Under the pieces are notes generated by a model. That model was not told the DNA's origin. It worked only from the letters and a program-made list of their open reading frames with translations, and did not search any database. From positions 744,001 to 808,000 of the forward strand of contig NZ_CP126279.1 in the NCBI RefSeq assembly GCF_003234815.2: a stretch of DNA of 64,000 nt, given 5' to 3'. Below, one piece after another: positions 18,025 to 26,083 of this stretch. The first letter of the stretch is position 1. Each line of letters begins with the position of its first letter. Source of the stretch: Curtobacterium sp. MCBD17_035 (lineage in GTDB: Bacteria; Actinomycetota; Actinomycetes; Actinomycetales; Microbacteriaceae). Position numbers and translations under genes: made by a program.

Positions 18025-18633
18025 ATGACACAACCGGTCCGACGCGCGGCGGCCGTCAGCCGGCGCGGGAGCGACACGCGTCGACGCGCCCAACGTGCTG
18101 CGCTGCAGCTGTTCACCCGGCAGGGGTACGAATCGACCTCGTTGCGGGAGATCGCCGACGAGCTCGGGATCAACAAGGCGTCGCTGTACCACCACTTCGC
18201 GAGCAAGGAAGCGATCCTGCAGTCGCTCTTCGACGAGCGCGGCACCGAGGCCCAGGAGCTCCTCGCATGGCTCCGCGAGCAGCCACGGACTCCGACGCTG
18301 CTCGAGGAGACCGTGGTGCGCTGGGTGGACACGTTCACCAGCGACAAGCTCGCCGCGATCCGGTTCATGACCGCGAACCCGCTCGTGATCCGCGGTCTCG
18401 CCGACTCGAGCGGGCGGAGCATCGGTGCGCCGCTGAACGCGATCGTGGACGAACTCACCGCGCTCGTCCCCAGCGGTCGCGAGCAGGACGGCCTGTTGGT
18501 GCGGATGGCGGTCCTCAGCATCAACGCAGCCGTGCAGGCCGCGGTGCACGCCGAGGTGACGGACGCGGACGTCATCGCCGCAGCGCAGCGGGCAGCGCGG
18601 GCGCTGGTCCGCGAGGTCGGCGGCACACCGTGA
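18025..18633 (+). CDS. TetR/AcrR family transcriptional regulator
   Basis: This 202-residue protein has a clear helix-turn-helix (LFTRQGYESTSLREIADELG and KASLYHHFASKEAIL, residues about 25-75) and a helical effector domain. Its stop overlaps the GTG start of the DUF1772-like gene by 4 nt, so it probably controls that membrane protein. The palindrome at 17997-18012 over its own promoter predicts autorepression. The start appears leaderless. Confidence 0.9.
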   Translation: MTQPVRRAAAVSRRGSDTRRRAQRAALQLFTRQGYESTSLREIADELGINKASLYHHFASKEAILQSLFDERGTEAQELLAWLREQPRTPTLLEETVVRWVDTFTSDKLAAIRFMTANPLVIRGLADSSGRSIGAPLNAIVDELTALVPSGREQDGLLVRMAVLSINAAVQAAVHAEVTDADVIAAAQRAARALVREVGGTP

Positions 18634-19085
18634 ACGTGGTGCTCGTGGTCCAACTGGTGCTCGTGGGTCTGCTCGCGGGTGAGGAGTTCATCGTCCGATG
18701 GGGCATCCAGCCCGCGATCAGGACGCTGCCCGATGATGCGCATCTCCGCACCCGCATCGCGTTGGTGAAGTCGCTCAAGGTCGTCGTGCCGATCCTGATG
18801 GTCCCGGCCCTGCTGGCCTCGGTCGCCGTCCTCGTGATCGCCGGGGCAGACGACGGTCTCGGGTGGCGGATTGCCGCGATGGTGGCATTGGTGGTGTTCG
18901 TGCTCGCTTCGTTCCTCGGCACGGTCCCGATCAACATCGGCGTCAACGACTGGGATCCGACCGACCCGCCAGCAGACTGGAAGCGCGTCGTGATGCGGTG
19001 GGAACGCATCGACGTCCTCCGCTCGAGCGCAGCCGGCGTCGCATTCGTGCTGTTCGCCGCCGCTGTCGTCCAGATGCTGGGCTGA
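18630..19085 (+). CDS. DUF1772-like membrane protein
   Basis: This 151-residue protein has four hydrophobic segments. GEEFIVRWGIQPA and the conserved-looking INIGVNDWDPTDPPADWKRVVMRWERID segment before the last helix match the DUF1772/anthrone-oxygenase-like family. A few fungal members act on polyketides, while most bacterial members are uncharacterised. The GTG start overlaps the TetR stop (GTGA), which ties its expression to that regulator. Confidence 0.75.
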   Translation: MNVVLVVQLVLVGLLAGEEFIVRWGIQPAIRTLPDDAHLRTRIALVKSLKVVVPILMVPALLASVAVLVIAGADDGLGWRIAAMVALVVFVLASFLGTVPINIGVNDWDPTDPPADWKRVVMRWERIDVLRSSAAGVAFVLFAAAVVQMLG

Positions 19086-19092
19086 CGAGCGG

Positions 19093-19452
19093 CTACGGCT
19101 CCTCGTCGACGAGGGCGACGAATCTCGTGCCCACGCCATCCACCTCGCGCCGCACGCGCCCCGCGGCCGGTTCCGGCGCCTGGTACCCCGCGTGGTAGTC
19201 ACACATCAGGAAGTCCCAGTCGGGCCACCACTTCTTGGGCCGCGCATCCTCGGTGAAGCCGCAGACGACGCACTCGAGGTGGACCCAGACCTTCTTGCCC
19301 GTGCGGTTGGCCCGGGACTGCACGAGCCAGGCAGGCGGATCCTGCTCGATCGCCGCGAGGTCGGCTTCGCTGAGGCGTGGGGGGATCCCGTGATGGGCCG
19401 CCATCTCGAGGGGGATGTCGAGCCGGATGGCGGCGTCGCGTCGCGAGAGCAT
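19093..19452 (-). CDS. Small protein with a candidate zinc site
   Basis: This 119-residue protein starts at ATG 19452, 6 nt after TACCCT. The N-terminal half (SEADLAAIEQDPPAWLVQ) resembles a predicted helix-turn-helix of DUF5997-type proteins, though the similarity is weak. The C-terminal half has Cys61-x2-Cys64 and Cys84-x2-His87 with many Trp residues between them (KKWWPDWDFLMCDYH), which suggests a bound zinc. The function is unknown. It is convergent with the DUF1772-like gene and divergent from the phosphodiesterase gene. Confidence 0.7.
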   Translation of the reverse strand: MLSRRDAAIRLDIPLEMAAHHGIPPRLSEADLAAIEQDPPAWLVQSRANRTGKKVWVHLECVVCGFTEDARPKKWWPDWDFLMCDYHAGYQAPEPAAGRVRREVDGVGTRFVALVDEEP

Positions 19453-19588
19453 CCGCCCAGGGTAGGTTCTGCCGCTGGGCGCGGCCACGTCGAGGACGGA
19501 CGCAGCGTGTCCGCGCAGCACGAGTCGAGGGCGAGGAGCCGCGTCCACCATCATCGCTGCTGTCGTCGGCGGTCGCTATCGTGACCGC

Positions 19589-20503
19589 ATGCTGCCCGTC
19601 GCGCCCGGCGCCCTCCGCGTCCTCCACCTGTCCGACACCCACCTGACCGGTGACGGCTCGCTGCACAACGGCGTGGTGGACACCGCGGCCACACTCGACG
19701 CGGTCCTCACCCGGGTCGCCGACGTCCCCGGTGTCGGCCTGGTCGTCGTCTCCGGGGACTGCTCGGACGACGGCACGCCCGCCTCGTACCAGGCCCTGCT
19801 CGACCGCGTCGGGGCATGGGCGCGTGGGCACGGTTCGGCGGTCGTCGCCGTGCCCGGGAACCACGACGGGCGCGCCGGGTTCCGTGAGGTCCTCGGGAAC
19901 GGCCATGTGTTCGCCGAAGGTGGGGCACCGGTCGCGCACACGCTGCAGCACGTTGCGCCGAGCGTCCCGGTCGACGGCGTCTCGATGGTGGCCGGGCGCC
20001 GGATCATCACGCTCGACACCTCGGTCCCCGGCGCCGGCTACGGCCTGCTGCGGCCCGAGCAGCTCGAACGGCTCCGCGAGCTGCTCGCCGATCCCGCTCC
20101 GTACGGGACCGTCCTCGTGCTGCACCACTCGCCGTTGCCGGCGCCGACCGCCCTGCACGAGGCGTTACGACTGCAGAACCCGGACGAGCTGGCGGATGCG
20201 CTGCGGGGGAGCGACGTGCGCGTCGTCCTCGCGGGGCACTACCACCACCACATGGTCGGCACGATCACGGGGGTCCCCGTGCTCGTGGCGCCCGGGGTCG
20301 CGAACGACACCGACATCGCGGGCGTCTACGAGCGGGAGCGCATCCTCGCCGGCGCCGGAGCGCTCGTGGTCGACGTCCCCGCCGAGGGCACCGTGCTCTC
20401 GACGCCCGTGCACGTCCCCGTGCCGGACGAGGGGCGCGAGCTCTTCACGTTCGACGAGGCGCGGGTCGCACGCATCGCGGCGGAGTCCGGCCCGCGCCGC
20501 TGA
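19589..20503 (+). CDS. Metallophosphoesterase, CpdA-like
   Basis: This 304-residue calcineurin-type enzyme carries the dimetal motifs in order: DTH (LHLSDTHLTGD), GD (VSGDCSDDG), GNHD (VPGNHDGR) and GHYHHH (LAGHYHHH). The class III cyclic-nucleotide phosphodiesterase pattern suggests 3',5'-cAMP hydrolysis, but related enzymes act on other phosphodiesters. TATCGT ends 6 nt before the ATG, which indicates a leaderless mRNA. Confidence 0.85.
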   Translation: MLPVAPGALRVLHLSDTHLTGDGSLHNGVVDTAATLDAVLTRVADVPGVGLVVVSGDCSDDGTPASYQALLDRVGAWARGHGSAVVAVPGNHDGRAGFREVLGNGHVFAEGGAPVAHTLQHVAPSVPVDGVSMVAGRRIITLDTSVPGAGYGLLRPEQLERLRELLADPAPYGTVLVLHHSPLPAPTALHEALRLQNPDELADALRGSDVRVVLAGHYHHHMVGTITGVPVLVAPGVANDTDIAGVYERERILAGAGALVVDVPAEGTVLSTPVHVPVPDEGRELFTFDEARVARIAAESGPRR

Positions 20504-20528
20504 ACGGCCCCGGCGGGCGCGGCGAGTC

Positions 20529-20552
20529 GCAGCCGCAGCCGCAGCCGCAGCC
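20529..20552. repeat. Hexanucleotide microsatellite (GCAGCC)4
   Basis: Four perfect GCAGCC units lie in the gap between the phosphodiesterase and oxidoreductase genes. A second short run, GCGACG x3, follows near 20618-20636. Neither is in a supported coding frame. Confidence 0.8.
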
Positions 20553-20657
20553 GCCGCAGCGAACCGGCCGCGGACCCAGCCAGGGGAGCGCATGCTCGGC
20601 GGTACCGCATCACGGTTGCGACGGCGACGGCGACGGTGCCGACAGCAGGAGCGTGCC

Positions 20658-21650
20658 ATGCGTGTGGGATCAGCGGTCGAGTTCGACCGGTACGGCGGGA
20701 CCGACGAGCTCCACTTCGTCGACCAGGAACGACCGACCCCGGCGGACGGTGAGGTCGTCGTCGAGGTCGTGGCGGCCGGCCTCAGCCACATCGAGATCGC
20801 GACCCGCGAAGGGGCCCTGGCGGACCGGCTTCCGACAGTGTTCCCCTCGCGGCAGGGATCGTGCTTCGCGGGCATCGTCCGGGCGAAGGGGCGGTCGGTG
20901 CGCGGGGTGCACGCCGGGCAGGCCGTGATGGGCCACGCCGTCGGTGGTGGCGCCCAGGCGAGCTGGGTGTGCGTCCCGGCGGCGGCGATCGTGCGCAAGC
21001 CGGAGAACATCCCGTTCGAGGTGGCCGGCGGTCTGTACCTGGCCGGGACGACGGCCTGGCGGATCATCGACGACCTCGCGATCACCGCGGACGACGTCGT
21101 GGTGATCGCCGCCGCCGCCGGTGGGGTGGGGCACATCGAGGCGCAGCTGGCGCTCGCCGCGGGCGCCCGGGTCATCGGCACCTGCGGTGAGCGGAACCAC
21201 GACTACCTCCGGCAGATCGGCGTGCTCCCGGTGACGTACGGGGATGGCATGGTCGAGCGGATCCGTCAGGCTGCCGCAGGGCACCCGGTCACCGCGTTCG
21301 TCGACAACCGGGGCGACGGTGCGGCCCTGTCGACGGCGCTCGGGGTCGACCCGGCGCGGTTCGTGTCGCTCGAGCGGCGCCGTGACGTCGAGCTGTACTT
21401 CGTGCAGGCCGGCGGCGATGACACCGACCCCGCGACGATCATGCAGGACCTCGGTCGGCGCATCGAGGCGCACCAGCTCCGGGTGCTCGTGTCGGGGTTC
21501 TACCCCTTCGAGTACCTGGTCGACGCCTACGAGGACCTCGCAGCGGGCCATTCCCGCGGCAAGGTCGTCGTCGGCATGCAGCCCGTCGAGACCGGGATGC
21601 GGCAGGAGTGGTACCGCTCCGAGAAGGCGCGCACGATGGCGGAACGCTGA
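20658..21650 (+). CDS. Zinc-free MDR oxidoreductase (NADPH:quinone reductase-like)
   Basis: This 330-residue protein is a medium-chain dehydrogenase without the structural zinc cysteines. It has an N-terminal GroES-like domain (EVVAAGLSHIEIATREGAL) and a Rossmann domain with AAAAGGVGHIEAQLA. Members reduce quinones, enones or enoyl groups with NADPH. ATG 20658 is chosen because GGAG lies 7 nt upstream. Hairpins at 21673-21688 and 21703-21726 separate it from the convergent ABC operon. Confidence 0.8.
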   Translation: MRVGSAVEFDRYGGTDELHFVDQERPTPADGEVVVEVVAAGLSHIEIATREGALADRLPTVFPSRQGSCFAGIVRAKGRSVRGVHAGQAVMGHAVGGGAQASWVCVPAAAIVRKPENIPFEVAGGLYLAGTTAWRIIDDLAITADDVVVIAAAAGGVGHIEAQLALAAGARVIGTCGERNHDYLRQIGVLPVTYGDGMVERIRQAAAGHPVTAFVDNRGDGAALSTALGVDPARFVSLERRRDVELYFVQAGGDDTDPATIMQDLGRRIEAHQLRVLVSGFYPFEYLVDAYEDLAAGHSRGKVVVGMQPVETGMRQEWYRSEKARTMAER

Positions 21651-21672
21651 CGAGCACGAGCACGAGCGCGAG

Positions 21673-21726
21673 CGCCTCCGCGGAGGCGTACCCGTGCGTC
21701 AGCGTGGACGCATGCCCGGGTCCACG
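21673..21726. terminator. Two hairpins between convergent genes
   Basis: CGCCTCCG followed at once by CGGAGGCG (21673-21688) is a perfect palindrome. CGTGGAC and GTCCACG (21703-21726) form a second stem that ends at the stop codon of the permease gene. Confidence 0.55.
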
Positions 21727-22653
21727 TCAGCTCAGGACGTCCTTCCGCACGAACCGCAGTGTGGCGAGGCCGCCGAAGACCACGACGTACGCCGCCTGCA
21801 GGAGCGCATTGTGCCCGAACGACTCGAACGACAGCGGGTCGCGTAACAGGTCCCCGAACCCGAGCCACAGGTGCGAGAACAGGAACGGGTGGAGCCAGTC
21901 GAGCTGGGGGAGCGCGTCGGCGATCTGCGAGGCGCCGGCGAGGACGACCGTGGCGGCCATCGCCCCGACGGGCACCGCGGTGAGCGTCGACGCGAACAGC
22001 CCGATCGCGGTGAGTCCGAGCATCGACAGCGTCACGTAGGCGACGAGCAACAGCGCCCGCGCGGCGTACTGCACGCCGCCGACCTGGGTGCCGGAGAGCA
22101 GCGTCACCGGACCGATCGGGAACAGCGCCGCCCCGATCGCGACACCGACCACGACGATCGTCAGGGTCGCGGCGAGGGCGAACGCGCCGGCGCCGACGAA
22201 CTTCACGAGTACGAGCCGGAGCCGGCCGATCGGCGCGACGAGCAGGTAGCGCAGGGTGCCGAGGTTGGCCTCGCCCGCGATCGTGTCCCCGGACGCGACC
22301 CCGATCGTCAGCGGCAGGAACAGCGGGATCGACACCGTCAGCGCCGTGAACGCGACGAACAGCCCGTTGTTCGTGATGTCGGAAAGGAACGCCGGGCCGC
22401 CCGACGTCCGATGCGTCGCGACCCGGACGGCGACCGCGATGAGGATCGGTACGAGTGCGAGCGCTCCGAGCATCGCCCAGGTGCGCCAGCGGCGGAACAG
22501 CACGCGCACCTCGGAGCCGAGGAGCGCGGTGGCGCGCGTGCCCCGGCGACCGGTGTCGGGCCTCCCGGTCGGCGTGACGGCGGTGCCGTCCACCGCGACC
22601 GCGCCCCCGTCAGCGGCGCGGTGGCTCGTGCCCGCTGCCTCACCCTGCGACAT
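21727..22653 (-). CDS. ABC-2 type transporter permease
   Basis: This 308-residue membrane protein has a Ser/Thr/Gly-rich cytoplasmic N-terminus of about 45 residues, a helix (WAMLGALALVPILIAVAV), a large loop with GDTIAGEANLGTLRYLL, and about five further helices. This is the layout of ABC-2 exporter permeases of the NatB/DrrB type. It overlaps the ATPase gene by 14 nt and must be its membrane partner. The substrate is unknown. Confidence 0.87.
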   Translation of the reverse strand: MSQGEAAGTSHRAADGGAVAVDGTAVTPTGRPDTGRRGTRATALLGSEVRVLFRRWRTWAMLGALALVPILIAVAVRVATHRTSGGPAFLSDITNNGLFVAFTALTVSIPLFLPLTIGVASGDTIAGEANLGTLRYLLVAPIGRLRLVLVKFVGAGAFALAATLTIVVVGVAIGAALFPIGPVTLLSGTQVGGVQYAARALLLVAYVTLSMLGLTAIGLFASTLTAVPVGAMAATVVLAGASQIADALPQLDWLHPFLFSHLWLGFGDLLRDPLSFESFGHNALLQAAYVVVFGGLATLRFVRKDVLS

Positions 22654-23584
22654 CGAAACCCTCCCCGGTCAGCGCGACGAAGCGGTCCTCGAGCGTGCCG
22701 CCCCCGACGGCGATGCCGCGCACGCGGACGCCGGCCTCGACCAGTGCGGCGGTGACGGTCTCGGCCGGCACCTCGTCCGGGAGGTCCGCCACGAGTCCGT
22801 CGGACCGGCTCGCTGCGTCGACGTGGAGGCCGAGCCGCGTGAGCACGATGTGGGCGTCGCCCCGGTCCGGCGTCTGGACCGTGACCCGCGCGGTCCCGAC
22901 CCGCCGGAGCTCGTCGAGCGAGCCCTGCGCGACGAGGCTGCCAGCACGCATCACTCCGGCGTGCGTGCACACCTGCTCGATCTCGGCGAGCAGGTGGCTC
23001 GACACGAACACGGTGGTGCCGTCGTCGGCGAGTGACCGGATGAGGTTCCGGACCTCACGGGTGCCTTGCGGATCGAGCCCGTTCGTGGGCTCGTCGAGCA
23101 CGAGGAGGTCACGCTGCGTGAGGAGCGCGTTCGCGAGGCCGAGCCGTTGCTTCATGCCGAGGGAGTAGGCGCCGGCCTTCTTGTCGGCCGCGTGCGTGAG
23201 CCCGACGCGGTCGAGGGCGGCGTCCACCCGGCGCGTGCGCGAGGTCGGGTCGGAGCGGGGATCGGCGGCGTCGAACCGGTGCAGGTTCGCCCGCCCGGAC
23301 AGGAACGGGTAGGACGCTGGTCCCTCGACGAGCGCGCCGACCCGCGGCAGCACGCTGGGGAGCGCGCGAGGCATGCGTTCACCGAGGACCTCGATAGTCC
23401 CGGCGCTCGCCGCGGTCAGACCGAGGAGCATGCGGATCGTCGTGGTCTTGCCGGAGCCGTTCGGGCCGAGGAACCCGAACACCGAGCCGCGCGGCACCGC
23501 CAGGTCGATGCCGTCGACGGCGTGCTGCCGTCGGAAGACCTTGCGCAGACCCTGGGTGCGGATCGCGAGGTCCGCGGTGCTCAC
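22640..23584 (-). CDS. ABC transporter ATP-binding protein
   Basis: The product is 314 residues. Walker A is GPNGSGKTTT (about residue 40), the signature is SLGMKQR, Walker B is LLVLDEPTNGLD, and the switch His lies in FVSSHL. The C-terminal extension of about 90 residues is typical of DrrA/CcmA exporters. The GTG start overlaps the LolA-like stop by 4 nt (GTGA), and the end overlaps the permease start. It drives export through that permease. Confidence 0.93.
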   Translation of the reverse strand: MSTADLAIRTQGLRKVFRRQHAVDGIDLAVPRGSVFGFLGPNGSGKTTTIRMLLGLTAASAGTIEVLGERMPRALPSVLPRVGALVEGPASYPFLSGRANLHRFDAADPRSDPTSRTRRVDAALDRVGLTHAADKKAGAYSLGMKQRLGLANALLTQRDLLVLDEPTNGLDPQGTREVRNLIRSLADDGTTVFVSSHLLAEIEQVCTHAGVMRAGSLVAQGSLDELRRVGTARVTVQTPDRGDAHIVLTRLGLHVDAASRSDGLVADLPDEVPAETVTAALVEAGVRVRGIAVGGGTLEDRFVALTGEGFDVAG

Positions 23585-24699
23585 TCGGCTGCGGCCTCGA
23601 GCGCCGACACCGGCACCGCGCCGGCGAGGACGCGGCCGTCGTCCGTGATGAGGATCGACACGAGCGAGGTCTGCACCGCGCGCCCGCCGTCGACCGCCTT
23701 GGTGAGCTGTCCGAACAGCTGCGAGCCGTCGGCGTCGAGCTGGCGCTTCGGGAACGTCCCCGCGGGCAGGGTCACGATGCTCGACCAGCCGTCGCCCTGG
23801 ACGCTCGGGGTCGGTGCGCCGGAGGCCCGCACGTCACCGGGGGCCACGAGGCCGGGGTGCTTGGCCGTCGAGCTGTGCTCCGCGGCGTCGGAGAGGTCCT
23901 TCGTCGTCACCTTCGCATCGCTCGGCGGCGTGAAGTCGAACAGTGACGCCTTGGGTGCGCCGTACGAGAGCGCGCTGAACCGCACCGACACCGCTGCCGT
24001 GGACTGCCCGCGAGCGTCGATCCGGGCGCTCAGCGGCAGGCCGGTGGACTTGTCGATCGCGATGACGACGTCGTGCACGAGCGTCGACGAGGACTTCGGG
24101 GTCAGTCGCACCTGCCAGGCGGCGTGCCCGGCGACCGAGGTGGTCGTCGGCGTGCCGACGTGGGTGCTCGGCGTGATCCCGGCGATCGCCCGCGCGGCGA
24201 TGTCGGCGGGCGACGCGGACCCCGTGTCGGTGCCGTTCGCTGCCGCGGCGGACGACGGGAGCGTGACGTGCACGGCCTTGTCCGCCTTGGAGTCCCAGGT
24301 CCAGACGTCGCGCCCGTTGCGGATGACGTCGCGCTCGGCGAGCTGGTCGAGCACCTGCACGCGGGCCTTGCTGCGACCGTCGACGTAGACGCGCGCCTCG
24401 TGCGACGCGGTCAGCAGATCGAGCACGTCCGATGCGCCGGACCGCGCGCTCGACGCCCCGGACGAGCCGCTCGTCGACGGCAGCGACGGCAGACCGAGGT
24501 CGCTCGTCTGGCTGATCCGCCCGGAGTACGACAGGGTGTCGCTGTGTGCGACGCTCGCGAGCACCTGCGCCGCCGTGGGATGGCTGCCGGTGGTGGCGGG
24601 GGACGGGGTCGCGGCGCTCGCGGCGAGCGGGGCGGCGACCGCCCCGGCGACGACGACCGGCGCGACGACGGCCGGGAGCCAGGTCGACTTCTTCTTCAT
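23581..24699 (-). CDS. LolA/RseB-like secreted protein of an ABC operon
   Basis: The 372-residue product has a signal peptide (MKKKSTW, hydrophobic core, AASA) and a beta-rich body resembling the LolA/RseB lipoprotein-carrier fold, with DVWTWDSKADKAVHVTLP and DKSTGLPLSARIDARG. It is first in a three-gene overlapping operon with the ABC ATPase and permease, so it may carry or sense a hydrophobic ligand at the outer face of the membrane. A Ser/Gly-rich insert (residues about 75-90) is low complexity. The start codon is the only ATG before the signal peptide. Confidence 0.75.
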   Translation of the reverse strand: MKKKSTWLPAVVAPVVVAGAVAAPLAASAATPSPATTGSHPTAAQVLASVAHSDTLSYSGRISQTSDLGLPSLPSTSGSSGASSARSGASDVLDLLTASHEARVYVDGRSKARVQVLDQLAERDVIRNGRDVWTWDSKADKAVHVTLPSSAAAANGTDTGSASPADIAARAIAGITPSTHVGTPTTTSVAGHAAWQVRLTPKSSSTLVHDVVIAIDKSTGLPLSARIDARGQSTAAVSVRFSALSYGAPKASLFDFTPPSDAKVTTKDLSDAAEHSSTAKHPGLVAPGDVRASGAPTPSVQGDGWSSIVTLPAGTFPKRQLDADGSQLFGQLTKAVDGGRAVQTSLVSILITDDGRVLAGAVPVSALEAAAE

Positions 24700-24771
24700 G
24701 ACGCATCCCCTTCGACTGCAGGTCCGCTGACGGTACGTCCACAGCCCGAACGTCCGCTGTGGAGGTGCGGA

Positions 24772-25299
24772 TCAGGCGCGCGGTCGGCGGACGTCCGCCA
24801 GGTGGTGGACCGGGTCGTGCAGGTAGTACCGGGCGAGGGACTCCACCGTGAACGCACTGCCGTCCGAGCGGAGGCCCGGCCGGTCGACCTGGTCGTCGCG
24901 CACCGCGGCGAAGGCGGCGGCGGTCCGATCGGCGGCGGCGAGGAGCTCCTCGGCGACGACGGCCGGGTCCTGCTCGCCGTACCGGTCCTCCACAGCGGTG
25001 GCGTCCTGGTCCCAGTTCGGGAACCGGGGCGCGTCCTCGGCGAGCATGAGCTCGAGCCGACCCGCCATGACGCGGTGCACGTCGCGGACGTGGGCGCCGT
25101 ACTCCAGCGGTGACCACGTCGCGTCGTCCGGACGCTCGCGGACGTCGTCGCGCGCCAGCTCGGCCGGCCACGCGGCGGCGTTCGCACGGACGAGCCCCGG
25201 GACCTCGTCGAACGTCACGGTGCGACCGTCGAACCCGCACTCGGGGCACCGGTCCTCGAGCACCCAGGTCCAGTTCTTCGTGTCGGGTTCGATCGGCAT
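24772..25299 (-). CDS. DinB-superfamily protein
   Basis: This 175-residue four-helix protein has putative metal-binding His residues in YGAHVRDVHRVM and YYLHDPVHHLADV. The N-terminus contains a Cys pair (RCPECGFDG) that could add a zinc. DinB/YfiT proteins include thiol-dependent transferases and many members of unknown role. Starts are divergent with the histidine phosphatase gene, 57 bp apart. TAGCGT lies 6 nt before this ATG. Confidence 0.8.
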   Translation of the reverse strand: MPIEPDTKNWTWVLEDRCPECGFDGRTVTFDEVPGLVRANAAAWPAELARDDVRERPDDATWSPLEYGAHVRDVHRVMAGRLELMLAEDAPRFPNWDQDATAVEDRYGEQDPAVVAEELLAAADRTAAAFAAVRDDQVDRPGLRSDGSAFTVESLARYYLHDPVHHLADVRRPRA

Positions 25300-25305
25300 G
25301 GCGGG

Positions 25306-25350
25306 ACGCTACCGTACCGGGGCCCGCCCGTTCACCGGGGTCCGTAGGCT
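25306..25350. promoter_or_regulatory. Divergent leaderless -10 elements
   Basis: TAGCGT on the minus strand (25306-25311) and TAGGCT on the plus strand (25345-25350) each lie exactly 6 nt before their start codons, serving the DinB and histidine phosphatase genes. Confidence 0.5.
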
Positions 25351-25356
25351 CGGCGC

Positions 25357-26013
25357 ATGCGTCTCCTGCTCATCCGCCACGGCCAGACCCCCGCGAACGT
25401 CGACGGGGTGCTCGACACGCTCGTGCCGGGGCCGGGGCTCACCCCGCTCGGCCGGGAACAGGCGGCCCGGTTGCCCCAGGCGCTCGGCGACCGCGGTGTC
25501 GGCGCGGTGTTCGTCTCGGACATGGTCCGGACCCACGAGACGGCGGCACCGCTCGCCGACGCGCTAGGACTCGAGCCGATCGAGCTCCCGGGACTCCACG
25601 AGATCGACGCGGGCGACCTCGAGGGCAAGCGCGACCGCGCCTCCGTCCTCGAGTACATGGGCACGGTCTTCGCGTGGCTCGAGGGGGACCGCGACCGGCG
25701 CATGCCGGGCGGACCGGACGGGCACGCGTTCTTCGCGCGCTTCGACGCCGCCGTGGCGACGATCGCCGCGGGCGGCGCCGACACGGCTGCCGCGTTCAGC
25801 CACGGCGCGGCCATCCGGAGCTGGGCGGGTGGGACCGCGACGAACCTCGCGGACCACGCGCTCGCGCGCCACACACTCGAGAACACCGGCATCGTCGAGC
25901 TCGACGGCGACCCCGCCAGCGGGTGGACCGTGGTCCGCTGGGAGGGGCAGCCCGTCGGTGGCGACGAGGTCACGGACCGCAGCGCGCCCGATCCCACGGG
26001 CGAGGCGTTCTAG
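25357..26013 (+). CDS. Histidine phosphatase family protein
   Basis: This 218-residue enzyme has the catalytic RHGQT motif at residues about 7-11, a Glu in HEIDAGDLEGK, and the second His in AAFSHGAAIRSW. These are the marks of the phosphoglycerate-mutase-like phosphatase branch. It should act on a small phosphorylated metabolite through a phosphohistidine. The substrate is not evident. TAGGCT ends 6 nt before the ATG (leaderless). Confidence 0.88.
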   Translation: MRLLLIRHGQTPANVDGVLDTLVPGPGLTPLGREQAARLPQALGDRGVGAVFVSDMVRTHETAAPLADALGLEPIELPGLHEIDAGDLEGKRDRASVLEYMGTVFAWLEGDRDRRMPGGPDGHAFFARFDAAVATIAAGGADTAAAFSHGAAIRSWAGGTATNLADHALARHTLENTGIVELDGDPASGWTVVRWEGQPVGGDEVTDRSAPDPTGEAF

Positions 26014-26027
26014 CCGCCGGACGGAGC

Positions 26028-26062
26028 GACGCCCGCCTCCCGGTGATCGGGAGACGGGCGTC
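26028..26062. terminator. Hairpin between convergent phosphatase and glpD genes
   Basis: The 15-bp arms GACGCCCGCCTCCCG and CGGGAGACGGGCGTC have one mismatch and a 5-nt loop. Confidence 0.65.
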
Positions 26063-26083
26063 GGGGGCCGGCCGGGGCGAGGG

